Positions 1 through 12,792 are shown, counted from the first letter of the stretch. The stretch is DNA of 64,000 nt from Enterobacter sp. JUb54 (GCF_014298075.1 NZ_CP060418.1:1984001-2048000), one strand, 5' to 3'. Program-made: numbers and translations. The notes: generated by a model from the letters alone, not told the origin.

Positions 1-509
1 GTACGGTTGAAGAAATCCAGCGACTCCTGTTCAATACGGTCGAGGTCGCCGCGGGCACGTGCGCGTTTCAGCCCGACTTCCGGCGTCACATCCAGGTACA
101 GCGTCAGGTTCGGACGGAAATCCCCCAGCACTGCGTCACGCAGAGTGGCGAGCATGGTCTGGTCAATACCACGACCACCGCCCTGATAGGCCTGGGTCGA
201 CAGGTCGTGACGGTCGCCAATCACCCACTGTCCGCTGGCCAGCGCTGGCTTAATCACCGTCTCCACCAGTTGTACGCGGGCGGCATAAAACATCAGCACT
301 TCGGCTTTGTCATTAATGACTTCATCGCCGGTTGACTGGATATCCAGTACCAGGCTGCGCAGTTTTTCAGCGAGAATGGTCCCGCCCGGTTCCCGGGTAA
401 ACACCAGATCGCTGATGCCCGATTGTTGCAGCGCCTCCACGACCAGATTGCGTGCCGTGGTCTTTCCCGCGCCTTCCAGGCCCTCGATGACAATATAATT
501 ACTGCGCAT
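1..509 (-). CDS. tmk: Thymidylate kinase, 3' end cut by window edge
   Basis: Phosphorylates dTMP to dTDP in DNA precursor synthesis. The frame reads leftward from an ATG at 507-509 and runs off the window, so about 169 N-terminal codons of a protein usually near 213 are present. The N-terminus holds the P-loop [10 protein letters not shown], followed by the TREPGGT motif and [16 protein letters not shown], all typical of bacterial thymidylate kinase. The start overlaps the 3' end of mltG by 11 bases, which indicates translational coupling in a pabC-mltG-tmk operon, the same order as in E. coli. Confidence 0.95.
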   Translation of the reverse strand, partial: MRSNYIVIEGLEGAGKTTARNLVVEALQQSGISDLVFTREPGGTILAEKLRSLVLDIQSTGDEVINDKAEVLMFYAARVQLVETVIKPALASGQWVIGDRHDLSTQAYQGGGRGIDQTMLATLRDAVLGDFRPNLTLYLDVTPEVGLKRARARGDLDRIEQESLDFFNR

Positions 510-1521
510 TTTTTTCCTTAAGTACTTTCAGATAATCCTGTACCGAGCGGTTGTGGCTGGCCAGATTAGTATTAAACGTATGCCCGCCTTTGCCATCGGC
601 AACAAAATAGAGATACGGCGACTTCGCCGGGTGGGCCGCAGCGTTCAGCGATGCCTCTCCCGGTGCGGCGATAGGCCCTGGCGGCATGCCGGCGATCACA
701 TAGGTATTGTAAGCCGTCGGCGTTTCAAGATCTTTGCGGCTCAGCTTGCCATTATAGCTCTCACCCATCCCGTAGATCACCGTCGGGTCGGTCTGCAACC
801 GCATGCCAATCCGCAGACGGTTAATAAACACCGACGCCACGCGGTCGCGCTCTTCCGCAACCGCCGTCTCTTTCTCAATGATCGATGCCATCGTCAGCAG
901 CTGATTCTGATCTTTGTACGGCAGATTATCCATCCGCCCTTCCCAGGCCTTATTGACCTGAGTAACCATTTTCTGATGCGCACGTTTGAGGATCGCGACA
1001 TCGCTGGTATTGGCGGTATACATCCAGGTGTCCGGCCAGAACCAGCCTTCAACCCAGTCCGCATGTTCAAGATCCAGCGCTTTGGCGACCGTCGCGTAGC
1101 TGTCGTCGGCCAGCGTATGTTTGACATAAGGCGCATCGCGAAGCTGGCGCAGATAGTCGCTGACCCGCATCCCCTCGACGAAACGCAGCGGGAACTGCGC
1201 CTCTTTGCCGCTGCCCAACAGCTGCAGCATCTCGCGCACCGTCATGGATGGCGTGAGGCGGTAAGTACCGGCTTTAAAGTGGGATAGTTCAGGCTCCAGG
1301 CGCAGCAACCACTGGAATACGCGTGGTCGGTTAATCACCTTGTCGCTATAGAGCTGTTCCCCTAACGCCATGCGTCCGGTGCCGGCCTCCAGGGTGAAGA
1401 TGGTCTCTTCTTTAATCAACAGCGTGCTGCTCGCCAGCTGGCGAACCTTCCAGATGCCCGCGCCAGCAGCGATGCCCAGCACCACCACCAACAACAGGAT
1501 AAAACGTAACATTTTCTTCAT
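499..1521 (-). CDS. mltG: Endolytic murein transglycosylase MltG (YceG)
   Basis: Inner-membrane lytic transglycosylase that cuts nascent glycan strands and limits their length. The 340-residue product has one N-terminal membrane anchor (about residues 5-22) and a periplasmic YceG domain. The catalytic glutamate is visible as Glu218 in ASIIEKETA, followed by the conserved [11 protein letters not shown] stretch. The gene starts 2 bases after the pabC stop and overlaps tmk, so it is the middle gene of a tightly packed operon. Length and order match E. coli yceG. Confidence 0.96.
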   Translation of the reverse strand: MKKMLRFILLLVVVLGIAAGAGIWKVRQLASSTLLIKEETIFTLEAGTGRMALGEQLYSDKVINRPRVFQWLLRLEPELSHFKAGTYRLTPSMTVREMLQLLGSGKEAQFPLRFVEGMRVSDYLRQLRDAPYVKHTLADDSYATVAKALDLEHADWVEGWFWPDTWMYTANTSDVAILKRAHQKMVTQVNKAWEGRMDNLPYKDQNQLLTMASIIEKETAVAEERDRVASVFINRLRIGMRLQTDPTVIYGMGESYNGKLSRKDLETPTAYNTYVIAGMPPGPIAAPGEASLNAAAHPAKSPYLYFVADGKGGHTFNTNLASHNRSVQDYLKVLKEKNAQ

Positions 1522-1523
1522 GA

Positions 1524-2333
1524 CTAACCAGACAGCTCACACAGTGGGGCTAAAAAATGATAAAGCTCTCGCGAGGACCAACATGTGTCGTCCCAGCGAC
1601 GAACCGGTACCAGCGGCATCAGCGCGTTGCAAATCAGCACTTCGTCAGCCTCCCGCAACGCATCGGGCTCCGCTGTGACTTCGACAACGCGAAACGGAGA
1701 TTGTGCCAGCTGCGCCATACAGTGTTGGCGCATAATGCCGTCGACTCCCGCCTGATCGAGGCGCGGTGTAAAAACCGTCGTCCCCTTGCGCCAGAACAGA
1801 TTCGCGGCACAGCATTCCGTAAGCCACCCGTCGCTGTCAAGAACCAGCGCCTCATCGGCTTCCGTCTGCTCAAGATGAGACCGGATCAGCACCTGCTCCA
1901 GCCGGTTCAGGTGCTTTAGCCCGGCCAGCGCCGGGTTACGTCCCAGCCGAATCGGGCTAAGCGCCAGGGTAATGCCGGTCTCTTGCCAACGGGAATAGTG
2001 TGCCGGGTAAGGCGAAACGCTCAGAATACGCGTCGGCGCCTGACATGCCGTACCGCTATAGCCGCGACCGCCGGCACCACGGGTCAGAATGACTTTCAGC
2101 ACGCCGCTTTGCTGCACACGAGCGAGTTGCTGCATTTCCGCTTCCAGCGTTTGCCATTGCGTGTAGGGGATCAGCAGTTTTTCGCAGGCCTGCTGTAAAC
2201 GTCGCAGATGAGCGGGCAGCATGTGTACCTGATTCCCGACAATACGCGCGGTGGTAAAGCAGCCGTCGCCAAACTGTACGGCCCGGTCACTGGCGGCCAG
2301 GGTGTCCTGTTCAATGCCATTAATCAAGAACAT
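1524..2333 (-). CDS. pabC: Aminodeoxychorismate lyase
   Basis: PLP enzyme that converts 4-amino-4-deoxychorismate to p-aminobenzoate and pyruvate for folate synthesis. It is a 269-residue fold-type IV aminotransferase-like protein. The PLP-binding lysine is Lys140 in [10 protein letters not shown]. The gene lies 130 bases after fabF, behind a terminator hairpin, so read-through from the fab cluster or a separate promoter may drive pabC-mltG-tmk. Confidence 0.95.
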   Translation of the reverse strand: MFLINGIEQDTLAASDRAVQFGDGCFTTARIVGNQVHMLPAHLRRLQQACEKLLIPYTQWQTLEAEMQQLARVQQSGVLKVILTRGAGGRGYSGTACQAPTRILSVSPYPAHYSRWQETGITLALSPIRLGRNPALAGLKHLNRLEQVLIRSHLEQTEADEALVLDSDGWLTECCAANLFWRKGTTVFTPRLDQAGVDGIMRQHCMAQLAQSPFRVVEVTAEPDALREADEVLICNALMPLVPVRRWDDTCWSSRELYHFLAPLCELSG

Positions 2334-2402
2334 AGCGGCTCCTTATCGATGGCCTGTCAGTGTCTCAGGATGAATGTCGTGGGACAAGCAGAGAAAGCTG
2401 AA

Positions 2403-2433
2403 GAAAAAAGAAGGCCTGCATAAAATGCAGGCC
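2403..2433 (-). terminator. Rho-independent terminator after fabF
   Basis: A perfect 9-bp stem (2413-2421 with 2425-2433) and a 3-base loop lies 30 bases beyond the fabF stop. On the minus strand it is followed by a T-rich run (complement of 2403-2410). Confidence 0.8.
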
Positions 2434-2463
2434 TGAGAGAAGTCAGCGGAGTAAGCGAGACGC

Positions 2464-4028
<1,565 letters not shown>

Positions 4029-4238
4029 ACTCTTAAATTTCCTATCAAAACTCGCTTTCGCGATGGTTTTCGTAGTGTATAAAATGTTGAAAAATTTGCA
4101 ACTAAATCCCGGCAGGTCTTACCACGATTTTACGCTATTTTGAGGCCGTTTGCCCTCAGAACGCAAATCATTTTGCACAAAACAGTATGAGGGATCGCAC
4201 AGACTGCGCGGTTCCTGAACGTTTTGTGCAAATCTCGG

Positions 4239-4973
4239 TCAGACCATGTACATTCCGCCGTTGACGTGCAGGGTTTCACCAGAGATGTAACCTGCTTCGT
4301 CAGAAGCTAAGAATGCAACCGCACTGGCGATTTCTTTTGCATCGCCGAGGCGACCCGCCGGAACTTGCGCCAGAATACCCGCACGCTGATCATCAGACAG
4401 CGCACGCGTCATGTCCGTTTCAATAAAGCCCGGAGCAACAACGTTAACCGTAATACCGCGGGACGCGACTTCACGTGCCAGCGATTTACTAAAACCAATC
4501 AGACCCGCTTTCGCCGCAGCGTAGTTGGCCTGACCAGCATTTCCCATGGTACCGACCACAGAACCGATAGTAATAATGCGGCCATGACGCTTTTTCATCA
4601 TAGCGCGCATTACTGCTTTTGACAGACGGAAAACTGATGACAGGTTGGTTTCGATAATATCGTTCCACTCGTCATCTTTCATCCGCATTAACAGGTTATC
4701 ACGAGTAATACCGGCATTGTTAACCAGGATATCAACTTCACCAAACTCTGCGCGAATATTTCCCAGAACAGATTCGATAGATGCTGGATCGGTCACATTC
4801 AACAACAGACCTTTACCATTAGCACCTAAATAATCGCTGATCGCCTGCGCACCGCTCTCGCTGGTGGCAGTACCAATCACTTTCGCGCCACGGGCGACGA
4901 GGGTCTCTGCGATTGCGCGGCCAATACCGCGACTTGCACCGGTAACCAGCGCGACTTTTCCTTCAAAACTCAT
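4239..4973 (-). CDS. fabG: 3-oxoacyl-ACP reductase
   Basis: NADPH-dependent reduction of 3-oxoacyl-ACP, the first reductive step of elongation. The 244-residue short-chain dehydrogenase shows the TGASRGIG nucleotide motif at residues 11-18, NNAG at 85-88, and the catalytic set Asn110, Ser138, Tyr151 and Lys155 (YAAAK). It follows fabD by 12 bases and is co-transcribed with it. Confidence 0.97.
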   Translation of the reverse strand: MSFEGKVALVTGASRGIGRAIAETLVARGAKVIGTATSESGAQAISDYLGANGKGLLLNVTDPASIESVLGNIRAEFGEVDILVNNAGITRDNLLMRMKDDEWNDIIETNLSSVFRLSKAVMRAMMKKRHGRIITIGSVVGTMGNAGQANYAAAKAGLIGFSKSLAREVASRGITVNVVAPGFIETDMTRALSDDQRAGILAQVPAGRLGDAKEIASAVAFLASDEAGYISGETLHVNGGMYMV

Positions 4974-4985
4974 GGTATTCCTCTT

Positions 4986-5915
4986 TTATTGCTCAAGCGC
5001 CGCAGACATCGCTGCAGGCTCGTTAAGCGCGGAAGCGGTCAGGGTGTCAACAATACGTTTAGTCAGACCGGTGAGGACTTTACCCGGACCGACTTCATAC
5101 AGGTGCTCTACGCCCTGGGATGCCATAAACTCAACGGTTTTGGTCCACTGAACCGGGCTGTACAGCTGGCGAATCAAAGCGTCACGAATCGCATCAGGTG
5201 CCGTTTCACATTTCACATCAACGTTGTTCACAACGGCAATAACCGGTGCGTTGAAGGTGATTTTCTGCAGTTCAAGCGCCAGTTTCTCTGCCGCTGGTTT
5301 CATCAGCGCACAGTGGGAAGGCACGCTCACCGGCAGCGGCAGCGCACGTTTAGCGCCCGCCGCTTTACAGGCAGCGCCAGCACGCTCAACGGCTTCTTTG
5401 TTGCCGGCAATGACCACCTGACCCGGAGAGTTGAAGTTTACAGGAGAAACCACCTGCCCTTCAGCAGACTCTTCACAGGCTTTCGCAATGGACGCATCGT
5501 CAAGGCCGATAATGGCGGACATCGCGCCGGTGCCTTCCGGTACCGCTTCCTGCATGAATTTACCGCGCAGCTCAACCAGACGCACGGCATCAGCAAAATC
5601 AATCACCCCGGCGCAAACCAGCGCGGAGTATTCACCGAGGCTGTGACCAGCCAGCAGTGCCGGGGCTTTGCCGCCCTGCTGCTGCCAGGCACGATACAGC
5701 GCCACGGAAGCGGTCAACAGTGCAGGCTGAGTCTGCCAGGTTTTGTTCAGTTCTTCTGCCGGGCCCTGCTGAACCAGCGCCCACAGATCGTAGCCCAACG
5801 CCGCAGAGGCTTCGCGAAATGTCTCTTCAATAACCGGAGAGGTTGCTGCCATGTCAGACAACATACCGACGGTCTGAGAACCCTGTCCCGGGAACACAAA
5901 AGCAAATTGCGTCAT
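4986..5915 (-). CDS. fabD: Malonyl-CoA-ACP transacylase
   Basis: Moves malonyl from CoA to ACP to supply elongation. The 309-residue acyltransferase has FPGQGSQ near the N-terminus, the nucleophile Ser92 in GHSLGE, Arg117 and the catalytic His201 (VPSHCALM). The gene lies 15 bases after fabH and 12 before fabG. Confidence 0.97.
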   Translation of the reverse strand: MTQFAFVFPGQGSQTVGMLSDMAATSPVIEETFREASAALGYDLWALVQQGPAEELNKTWQTQPALLTASVALYRAWQQQGGKAPALLAGHSLGEYSALVCAGVIDFADAVRLVELRGKFMQEAVPEGTGAMSAIIGLDDASIAKACEESAEGQVVSPVNFNSPGQVVIAGNKEAVERAGAACKAAGAKRALPLPVSVPSHCALMKPAAEKLALELQKITFNAPVIAVVNNVDVKCETAPDAIRDALIRQLYSPVQWTKTVEFMASQGVEHLYEVGPGKVLTGLTKRIVDTLTASALNEPAAMSAALEQ

Positions 5916-5930
5916 GTCTAAATCCTTATA

Positions 5931-6884
5931 CTAAAAACGAACCAGCGCGGAACCCCAGGTGAAACCGCCACCAAAGGCTTCCAGCAGAATCAGCTGACCA
6001 CGTTGAATGCGGCCATCGCGTACCGCTTCATCCAGCGCACAAGGAACGGAAGCCGCAGAAGTGTTGCCGTGACGGTCAAGCGTCACAACCACATTATCGA
6101 TCGACATTCCCAGTTTTTTCGCCGTCGCGCTGATGATGCGCAGGTTCGCCTGATGCGGCACCAGCCAGTCCAGCGCGGAGCGTTCGAGATTGTTCGCTGC
6201 CAGCGTCTCATCAACAATGCGCGCCAGCTCGGTCACTGCCACTTTAAATACTTCGTTGCCAGCCATGGTCAGATAGATCGGGTTTTCCGGATCCACGCGA
6301 TCGGCGTTTGGCAGCGTCAACAGCTGGCCGTAACGACCATCTGCATGCAGATGAGTAGAGATAATGCCCGGCTCTTCAGACGCGCCCAGCACTACGGCAC
6401 CCGCACCATCACCAAAGATGATGATCGTCCCGCGATCGGTTGGATCGCAGGTACGAGCCAGAACGTCAGCGCCAATCACCAGCGCATAATCGACTGACCC
6501 GTTTTTGACATATTGATCGGCAATGCTCAGCGCATAGGTAAACCCTGCGCAGGCTGCTGCAACGTCGAAGGCCGGGCAACCATTAATACCCAGCATAGAC
6601 TGAATCTGACAGGCTGAACTTGGAAACGCGTGAGTCCCGGAGGTGGTCGCAACAATGATCAGACCAATTTGCTCCGGCGAAACGCCCGCCATCTCCAGCG
6701 CATTTTTTGCCGCTTCAAAACCCAGCGTAGCAACGGTTTCATTCGGTGCAGCAATACGACGTTCACGGATACCCGTACGGGTGACAATCCACTCGTCAGA
6801 CGTATCTACCATTTTCTCCAGGTCGGCGTTAGTACGCACTTGCTCGGGCAGATAGCTGCCGGTACCAATAATCTTCGTATACAT
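5931..6884 (-). CDS. fabH: 3-oxoacyl-ACP synthase III (KAS III)
   Basis: Starts fatty acid synthesis by condensing acetyl-CoA with malonyl-ACP. The 317-residue protein has the Cys112-His244-Asn274 triad of FabH ([18 protein letters not shown] and GNTSAAS). It lies between plsX and fabD in the conserved plsX-fabHDG order. Confidence 0.97.
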   Translation of the reverse strand: MYTKIIGTGSYLPEQVRTNADLEKMVDTSDEWIVTRTGIRERRIAAPNETVATLGFEAAKNALEMAGVSPEQIGLIIVATTSGTHAFPSSACQIQSMLGINGCPAFDVAAACAGFTYALSIADQYVKNGSVDYALVIGADVLARTCDPTDRGTIIIFGDGAGAVVLGASEEPGIISTHLHADGRYGQLLTLPNADRVDPENPIYLTMAGNEVFKVAVTELARIVDETLAANNLERSALDWLVPHQANLRIISATAKKLGMSIDNVVVTLDRHGNTSAASVPCALDEAVRDGRIQRGQLILLEAFGGGFTWGSALVRF

Positions 6885-6938
6885 GTACGCTCAGTCACTC
6901 TAGGGTAATATACCCGCCTTGTTCGAACCGCTGGTGCG

Positions 6939-8036
6939 TCAGTCTTGCAGGCTCGTCCCGCTTTGCTGACGGGAGTTGCCGTTGCTGTCGCCCGTGGGCA
7001 GTTCAAAACCAGCTGGGTATAAAGATTCCAGGCGAGCGGCAATCCGCTGAGGAATCTGCCGCTGCACCGCCTGCACTGCCTGCTCTATCGCCACGCTGAA
7101 GGCGCGCTGATTGGCAGCACCATGACTCTTAATCACGGAACCGCGCAATCCTAACAGACAGGCGCCATTATACTGGTCGGGGTTGAGGTGACTGAATCGC
7201 CTGGCCAGGCTCTTTTGTAACCAACGCTTCAATAACAGCAGCCACCACGACCGTTTTTTGCCCTCACCCTGCGATTTCAGCAGCGAAAGGAACATTCTGA
7301 CAACACCTTCCATAGTTTTTAATGTGACGTTGCCCGTGAATCCATCACAAACCAGTACATCGGTTTTGCCCGTCAATAATTCGTTAGCTTCAAGATAGCC
7401 GATATAGTTAAGTGACGGCAGCGTTTTCAACACTGCGGCAGCATCGCGGATGCTGCTGAGCCCTTTCATCTCTTCTTCGCCGATATTCAGCAGCGCGACG
7501 CGAGGATTCTCAATTCCGACCACTTCTTCTGCCAGCACCGCCCCCATCACTGCAAACTGCACCAGCATCGTGCTATCACAATCGACGTTGGCGCCTAAAT
7601 CCAGCACCACCGTTTTGCCCTTCTGCTGATGCGGCAGAACCGTCACCAGCGCCGGACGCTCAATCCCCTCAATGGGCTTGAGTAATAATTTTGCCAATCC
7701 CATCAGCGCACCGGTATTCCCCGCGCTGACACAAGCTTGCGCCCGGCCTTCTTTTACTAACTCCAGCGCCACGCGCATTGAGCTTCCGCGACTGCTGCGG
7801 ATCGCTTGTGCGGGCCGCGCATCACTAGCAATAACTGACTGCGCAGGGATGACCTGCAGTCGCGAACGTTGTTCGAAATCAGCTTTGGCAAGTAATGGCG
7901 TGATGGTGTCGGGATCGCCGACTAAAAGAAGTGTGAGTTGCGAATTAGAGTTCAGTGCCTGCAGTGCTGCAGGCACTGTCACGGTGGGGCCAAAATCGCC
8001 CCCCATGACATCTAACGCCAGGGTTAGACGTGTCAA
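6939..8036 (-). CDS. plsX: Phosphate acyltransferase PlsX (TTG start)
   Basis: Makes acyl-phosphate from acyl-ACP, linking fatty acid and phospholipid synthesis. The 365-residue protein opens [12 protein letters not shown], the PlsX signature, and contains [12 protein letters not shown] and DGFTGNV. The codon at 8034-8036 reads TTG on the minus strand, and no better start precedes the conserved N-terminus; E. coli plsX is also read from TTG as I recall. The C-terminus ([24 protein letters not shown]) is slightly longer than the roughly 356 residues of E. coli. Confidence 0.93.
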   Translation of the reverse strand: MTRLTLALDVMGGDFGPTVTVPAALQALNSNSQLTLLLVGDPDTITPLLAKADFEQRSRLQVIPAQSVIASDARPAQAIRSSRGSSMRVALELVKEGRAQACVSAGNTGALMGLAKLLLKPIEGIERPALVTVLPHQQKGKTVVLDLGANVDCDSTMLVQFAVMGAVLAEEVVGIENPRVALLNIGEEEMKGLSSIRDAAAVLKTLPSLNYIGYLEANELLTGKTDVLVCDGFTGNVTLKTMEGVVRMFLSLLKSQGEGKKRSWWLLLLKRWLQKSLARRFSHLNPDQYNGACLLGLRGSVIKSHGAANQRAFSVAIEQAVQAVQRQIPQRIAARLESLYPAGFELPTGDSNGNSRQQSGTSLQD

Positions 8037-8178
8037 GGTATCGTCGCTGCCCGCTTCGGTTATTCCCCAGTTGCCTGGGGATATCCTCGCTAAGCTTCAT
8101 CACGCTTTTACTCTTTGTCTTTTACACAACAAGTCGCTTGCGCTTTCTTGTCACGAAAATCCATGGAGTAGTGCGTGA

Positions 8179-8364
<186 letters not shown>

Positions 8365-8368
8365 TCAA

Positions 8369-8890
8369 TTACTTATGCTTTAAGCTGGCTAATACGGCAA
8401 ATGGATTTGGTTTTTGTGCCTCTTCAGGCAGTTCACCAAACACCATGTCCGCGTCGGACACTTCACAGTGTTCAGAATCATGCACCGGAACTACAGGCAA
8501 GGAGAGAATGATTTCATCCTCGACCATCGCTTGCAGGTCGATTTCACCGAATTCGTTAACCTCAATCGGCTCATACGCTTCCGGGAGTGCCTCAGCCTGC
8601 TCATCATTTTTGATCGGGCTGAAACAATACGTTATGTGGACATGACGGGGGAACGGTTTCCCGCAACGCTGACATTCGAGGGTTACTGACACCTTTGCAT
8701 CACCGGTAATAACGGCAAGGCGCTGATTATCAATAGCGAACGACATGCTGCATTCCACATCGCTGTCCACGCTGACTACAGAATCGGCTACACGTTCAAC
8801 CTGATCACGGGCATAAATACCTTCGTAATCGAGGCGTTTTTGAGCCGTGCGGACCGGATCAAGAGTCAGGGGTAATTTTACCTTTTGCAT
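8369..8890 (-). CDS. yceD: 23S rRNA accumulation protein YceD (DUF177)
   Basis: A 173-residue protein of the YceD/DUF177 family, reported to be needed for normal 23S rRNA accumulation. The central [12 protein letters not shown] motif, followed by a second acidic half ([18 protein letters not shown]), is typical. It is the first gene of the yceD-rpmF-plsX-fab cluster and is divergent from yceF. The mechanism is unclear from sequence. Confidence 0.92.
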   Translation of the reverse strand: MQKVKLPLTLDPVRTAQKRLDYEGIYARDQVERVADSVVSVDSDVECSMSFAIDNQRLAVITGDAKVSVTLECQRCGKPFPRHVHITYCFSPIKNDEQAEALPEAYEPIEVNEFGEIDLQAMVEDEIILSLPVVPVHDSEHCEVSDADMVFGELPEEAQKPNPFAVLASLKHK

Positions 8891-9031
8891 AGGGCGCGCA
8901 TATTAACTTTGTAATGTCATAGAGTCAAAGAAAAAGGCAGCCTCAGGTTGCCTTTCGCCATTTATTCGCACACATTGCGGCCCATAGTTTAAAATGATGC
9001 TCTTCGAAGCGCTATATGTGGATGAAAAAAT

Positions 9032-9616
9032 ATGTCTGAGATTATCCTGGCGTCGACATCGCCCTGGCGACGCATGCTGATGGAAAAGCTGGCGATGCCG
9101 TTTGACTGCGCGGCGCCTGATGTCGATGAAACCCCACATCCCGGCGAACCTGCTCGCCAGCTGGTGGTTCGTCTGGCACAGGCGAAAGCCCAGGCTCTGG
9201 CCGCACGTTACCCGAATCACTTAATTATAGGCTCTGACCAGGTCTGCGTTCTGGACGGTGAGATCACCGGCAAACCCCACACCGAGGAGAATGCCAGACG
9301 CCAGCTGCGTGCCGCGAGCGGGACGATTGTTACCTTCTATACCGGGCTGGCACTCTATAATTCAGCGAACGGTCATTTACAGACCGAGTGTGAACCCTTT
9401 GATGTCCATTTTCGCCATTTAAGCGATCAGGAGATCGACCATTACGTCCGCAAAGAGAACCCGCTGCACTGTGCCGGAAGTTTTAAAAGTGAAGGACTCG
9501 GTATTACGCTGTTTGAACGCCTTGAGGGGCGCGATCCCAATACCCTCGTGGGCCTGCCGCTGATTGCGCTGTGCCAGATGCTGCGTCGGGAAGGCTGTAA
9601 CCCGCTGTTAAGCTAG
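9032..9616 (+). CDS. yceF: Maf-family nucleotide pyrophosphatase YceF
   Basis: House-cleaning pyrophosphatase; the YceF subgroup prefers 7-methyl-GTP. The 194-residue protein begins with the Maf motif [14 protein letters not shown] and contains the metal-binding [15 protein letters not shown] and the CAGSFKSEG segment. It is transcribed away from yceD across a 141-base shared promoter region. Confidence 0.94.
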   Translation: MSEIILASTSPWRRMLMEKLAMPFDCAAPDVDETPHPGEPARQLVVRLAQAKAQALAARYPNHLIIGSDQVCVLDGEITGKPHTEENARRQLRAASGTIVTFYTGLALYNSANGHLQTECEPFDVHFRHLSDQEIDHYVRKENPLHCAGSFKSEGLGITLFERLEGRDPNTLVGLPLIALCQMLRREGCNPLLS

Positions 9617-9743
9617 TCCCTCCCTTTTTCGGGCCGGAGTCGCCGCTCTGGCCCTGCTGCCGGTCATCACTTTTTCGTCATAGCTTTTTCAGCGCGCTGC
9701 CAGTACTCTCCATTTATTCCCCCTTTGCCGACCAAAACTCATC

Positions 9744-10982
9744 GTGGACTCACTTTCAGCAAAACCTGCCGCCGCCAGGATGTGGCTACCTATTGCGCTC
9801 GCCAGCCTGATATTGCTCATCACCATGGGCATTCGTCAGACCGTCGGCCTGTTCGTCCATCCGCTGATGGGCGAAACCACCATGAATATCGCCGAAATCA
9901 GTATGGCGCTGGCGATTGGTCAACTGATGTGGGGCGCATTTCAGCCGCTGTTTGGCGCCTGGGCCGACAAACGCGGCGCGCTGGGTGTGTTGGTGATCGG
10001 CGCTCTGCTGATAGCCCTCGGGCAGCTGGCGACGCTGTGGGCGACCTCCTTCTCCTCGCTGACCCTGGCCCAGGGCCTGCTCAGCCCGGCGGGTGCGGCC
10101 GCAGGCAGCTTTTCCGTCCTGATCGGTATCGTCGCCGGGCGTTTGCCGACCGATAAAGGTTCGATGGCCAGCGGGCTGATTAACGCCGGCGGCTCTATGG
10201 GGCAATTTATTTTTGCGCCGCTGGTGCAGCTGATCGTCAGCCTGCGCGGCATGGCTTCCGGGCTGATCTTTCTGGCGATGGCGGCGCTGGCGACGCTGTT
10301 CCCCTCGTGGTTGCTGTGCCGGGATAGCGTGAAAAAGGCCGATACCTCATACGCCAGCGTACCTGAACCAGGGCTGAAGCAGCAGATCCATGCGGCGTTT
10401 CGCAATCGTAGCTACCTGCTGTTGCATACCGGATTTCTCACCTGCGGCTTCCATGTAGCCTTTTTGACTACCCATCTCCCAGGTGAAGTCACGCTGTGTG
10501 GGCACGAAGCCTCGGTCTCGGCGGTCAGCCTGTCGCTGATTGGTCTATGTAATATTGCCGGCAGTATCTTCGCGGGCTATCTCGGCAAGCATTTTCCGAT
10601 GAAATATATCCTCGCCGTGCTGTATGCCTCACGTGCGGTGCTGATTGGTCTGTTCCTGGTTTCCGACAAAAGCGTACTCGACTTTTATATTTTCGCCGCG
10701 GCGATTGGCTTTACCTGGCTTGCGACCGTGCCGCCGACCGCCGGGATCATCGGGAAGCTGTTCGGCACGCGCTATCTGGCGACCCTGTTTGGCTTCACCC
10801 TGTTCAGCCATCAGATTGGCGCTTTTTTCGGTGCCTGGCTTGGCGGACTGGCGATGGAGCACAACGGTAATCTGGATTGGGTATGGTATGCGGATATCGC
10901 TCTGGCCCTGCTGGCGGCGCTGGTGAACTTACCGATTAAAGAAAAGAGCGTCGCCGTTAGTCTTAACGAAACGACGCCGTAG
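9744..10982 (+). CDS. MFS transporter, about 12 membrane segments
   Basis: A 412-residue major facilitator protein with two six-helix halves and the A-like motif GAWADKRG after helix 2. The substrate is not evident. The frame opens with GTG at 9744; an ATG at 9780 (MWLPIALASL) is an equally possible start and neither has a strong ribosome binding site. In E. coli yceF and rluC are close neighbours, so this gene is an insertion or lineage-specific gene at that junction. Confidence 0.85.
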   Translation: MDSLSAKPAAARMWLPIALASLILLITMGIRQTVGLFVHPLMGETTMNIAEISMALAIGQLMWGAFQPLFGAWADKRGALGVLVIGALLIALGQLATLWATSFSSLTLAQGLLSPAGAAAGSFSVLIGIVAGRLPTDKGSMASGLINAGGSMGQFIFAPLVQLIVSLRGMASGLIFLAMAALATLFPSWLLCRDSVKKADTSYASVPEPGLKQQIHAAFRNRSYLLLHTGFLTCGFHVAFLTTHLPGEVTLCGHEASVSAVSLSLIGLCNIAGSIFAGYLGKHFPMKYILAVLYASRAVLIGLFLVSDKSVLDFYIFAAAIGFTWLATVPPTAGIIGKLFGTRYLATLFGFTLFSHQIGAFFGAWLGGLAMEHNGNLDWVWYADIALALLAALVNLPIKEKSVAVSLNETTP

Positions 10983-11016
10983 CCTGCAGCGGCGGACCGA
11001 CGGCCCGCCGGGAGAA

Positions 11017-11970
11017 TTACTTGGTTTTACGCAGCACCTGCAGACAGCGCTTGAGCTGGCCATCAAGCGGGGCCTCGACGCGCATTTCCTCGCCCGTTCC
11101 CGGATGGGTAAATTTCAGCGCGGCGGCGTGCAGGAACAGACGGTTGAGGCCGGTACCCGCTAACTGCTTATCGAACTCACGGTCACCATAGCGATCGTCA
11201 AAGGCGATCGGGTGGCCCGCGTACTGCGTATGCACACGGATCTGGTGGGTACGCCCGGTCACCGGGCTACAGCGTACCAGCGTCGCATGGGTATAGCGCT
11301 CTTCAATCTTAAAGCGGGTCTCTGACGGCTTACCTTCCTGGCTGACGCGGACAATACGTTCACCGCTTTGCAGGATATTTTTCAGCAGCGGCGCCTGCAC
11401 CACTTTGGTGTGCGACTGCCACTCCCCGCGCACCAGCGCCAGGTAATCTTTTTGCATGCCTTTTTCGCGCAGCTGTTCATGCAGCGAACGCAGTGCAGAA
11501 CGTTTCTTCGCCACCAGCAGCACGCCGGAGGTATCACGGTCAAGGCGATGCACCAGTTCAAGGAAGCGCGCTTCCGGGCGCAGGGCTCGCAGGCCTTCAA
11601 TCACGCCGAAGCTCAGACCGCTGCCGCCGTGTACCGCGGTTCCGGAGGGCTTATTGAGCACCAGAATATGGTCATCTTCATACAGAATCACGTCCGCCAG
11701 CGCGGCGACCTTCTGCAGATGCGGAGAGATCGCTTCATCTTCACGCTCGGCGACCCGAACCGGTGGGACCCGAACCTCGTCGCCCGCTTCCAGTTTGTAT
11801 TCCGGCTTAACGCGTTTTTTATTCACCCGCACCTCGCCTTTACGCAAGATGCGATAAATCATGCTCTTCGGTACGCCCTTCAGCTGCGTACGCAAAAAGT
11901 TATCGATACGTTGCCCCGCTTCATCGGCGGTAATGGCAATCATTTTTACGCTTGGAGTCTCAGTTTTCAT
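11017..11970 (-). CDS. rluC: 23S rRNA pseudouridine(955/2504/2580) synthase
   Basis: Makes three pseudouridines around the peptidyl-transferase centre of 23S rRNA. It has an N-terminal S4 RNA-binding domain (about residues 20-80) and a RluA-family catalytic domain with Asp144 in HRLDRDTSG. The ATG at 11968-11970 (MKTETPSVKM) gives 317 residues, matching the E. coli protein; an in-frame start 14 codons upstream (12012) lacks a ribosome binding site and is not favoured. It is divergent from rne. Confidence 0.95.
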   Translation of the reverse strand: MKTETPSVKMIAITADEAGQRIDNFLRTQLKGVPKSMIYRILRKGEVRVNKKRVKPEYKLEAGDEVRVPPVRVAEREDEAISPHLQKVAALADVILYEDDHILVLNKPSGTAVHGGSGLSFGVIEGLRALRPEARFLELVHRLDRDTSGVLLVAKKRSALRSLHEQLREKGMQKDYLALVRGEWQSHTKVVQAPLLKNILQSGERIVRVSQEGKPSETRFKIEERYTHATLVRCSPVTGRTHQIRVHTQYAGHPIAFDDRYGDREFDKQLAGTGLNRLFLHAAALKFTHPGTGEEMRVEAPLDGQLKRCLQVLRKTK

Positions 11971-12589
11971 GGTGCGCGATTCTAAATAGCCCGACGCATT
12001 AGCGCCACTCATTTTTATATGCTTATATTTATCATTATCCGGTTTCGAGTGGATGCTTCATCGTCGTTTTGTTTGTTATTAGAACAATCTCAATGAGCTG
12101 GTGAAAAAACTGTGAGTAACCGGGTGATAAAAGGTAAAAGTCAACTTGCTATAACAAGCTTAGCAATGGAATAATGATGCTGTTTTCCGTGTTGAATCTT
12201 GTTAGAACAAGAAATTAGCGGAATGACCAATTTTGTCTGACCGATCATCCACGCAGCAATGGCGTAAGACGTATTGATCTTTCAGACAGTTAGCGGGCTG
12301 CGGGTTGCAGTCCTTACCGGTACAGGCCTCTATGGATTTCACGTCGCAGGAAGGCGTCGACTCCGGGTATTCCCGGGTGCTCTTCTCAGTCCACTGATTG
12401 AGATAAGCGGGTTAAGCCACTACCTCTGCAACGTGAAAGACGACGAGATATACGCAACGTAATTCAGGATGCGTCAAGGCGGCGAAAGAAGAGAAACCCC
12501 GATACTGACCTCGTCAGTGGCAGGGGTGAACGAGCATAGCCGACGCAGAAGCAACCTGAAAAGTGACGCGTATAAATGGAATCTTCTCT
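11971..12589. other. rluC-rne divergent promoter region
   Basis: About 620 bases with no credible gene. By analogy with E. coli, where the rne transcript starts roughly 360 bases before the ATG, the rne start should lie near 12430. The left part is A+T-rich and likely holds the promoters of both genes; I could not assign a -10/-35 pair with confidence. Confidence 0.5.
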
Positions 12590-12745
12590 GGTGATACATC
12601 CCAGGCTGTTCCCCTGCTAATTGCGCTGTGTTTCCGTTTGAAATACAGGCGACCGACACTCTGCGCCTCTTAAGCGCGCGACAACCGTGAGGTTGGCGAC
12701 GTGAAACAGACACGAGGCCATCGGTTTTCCCCGGCAAGGCAATAC
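12590..12745 (+). promoter_or_regulatory. rne 5' leader with autoregulatory stem-loops
   Basis: In E. coli RNase E binds and cleaves its own long 5' leader (Rfam rne5) to control its level. Here two hairpins are visible: 12627-12634 paired with 12640-12647 (8 bp, one G-U) and 12682-12686 paired with 12691-12695 (loop GTGA). They lie 100-170 bases before the rne ATG, where the conserved E. coli elements lie. Assignment rests on position and structure. Confidence 0.65.
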
Positions 12746-12792
12746 TCTGCCCGCAGCTTAGTCGTCAATGTAAGAATAATGAGTAAGTTACG

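Noticed and set aside
4989-5921. A 310-codon frame antisense to fabD
   Set aside because: fabD shows all catalytic residues on the minus strand; the antisense product resembles no family.
8891-9031. SraB-type small RNA between yceD and yceF
   Set aside because: E. coli has SraB near here, but I saw no convincing terminator or matching structure in this 141-base gap.
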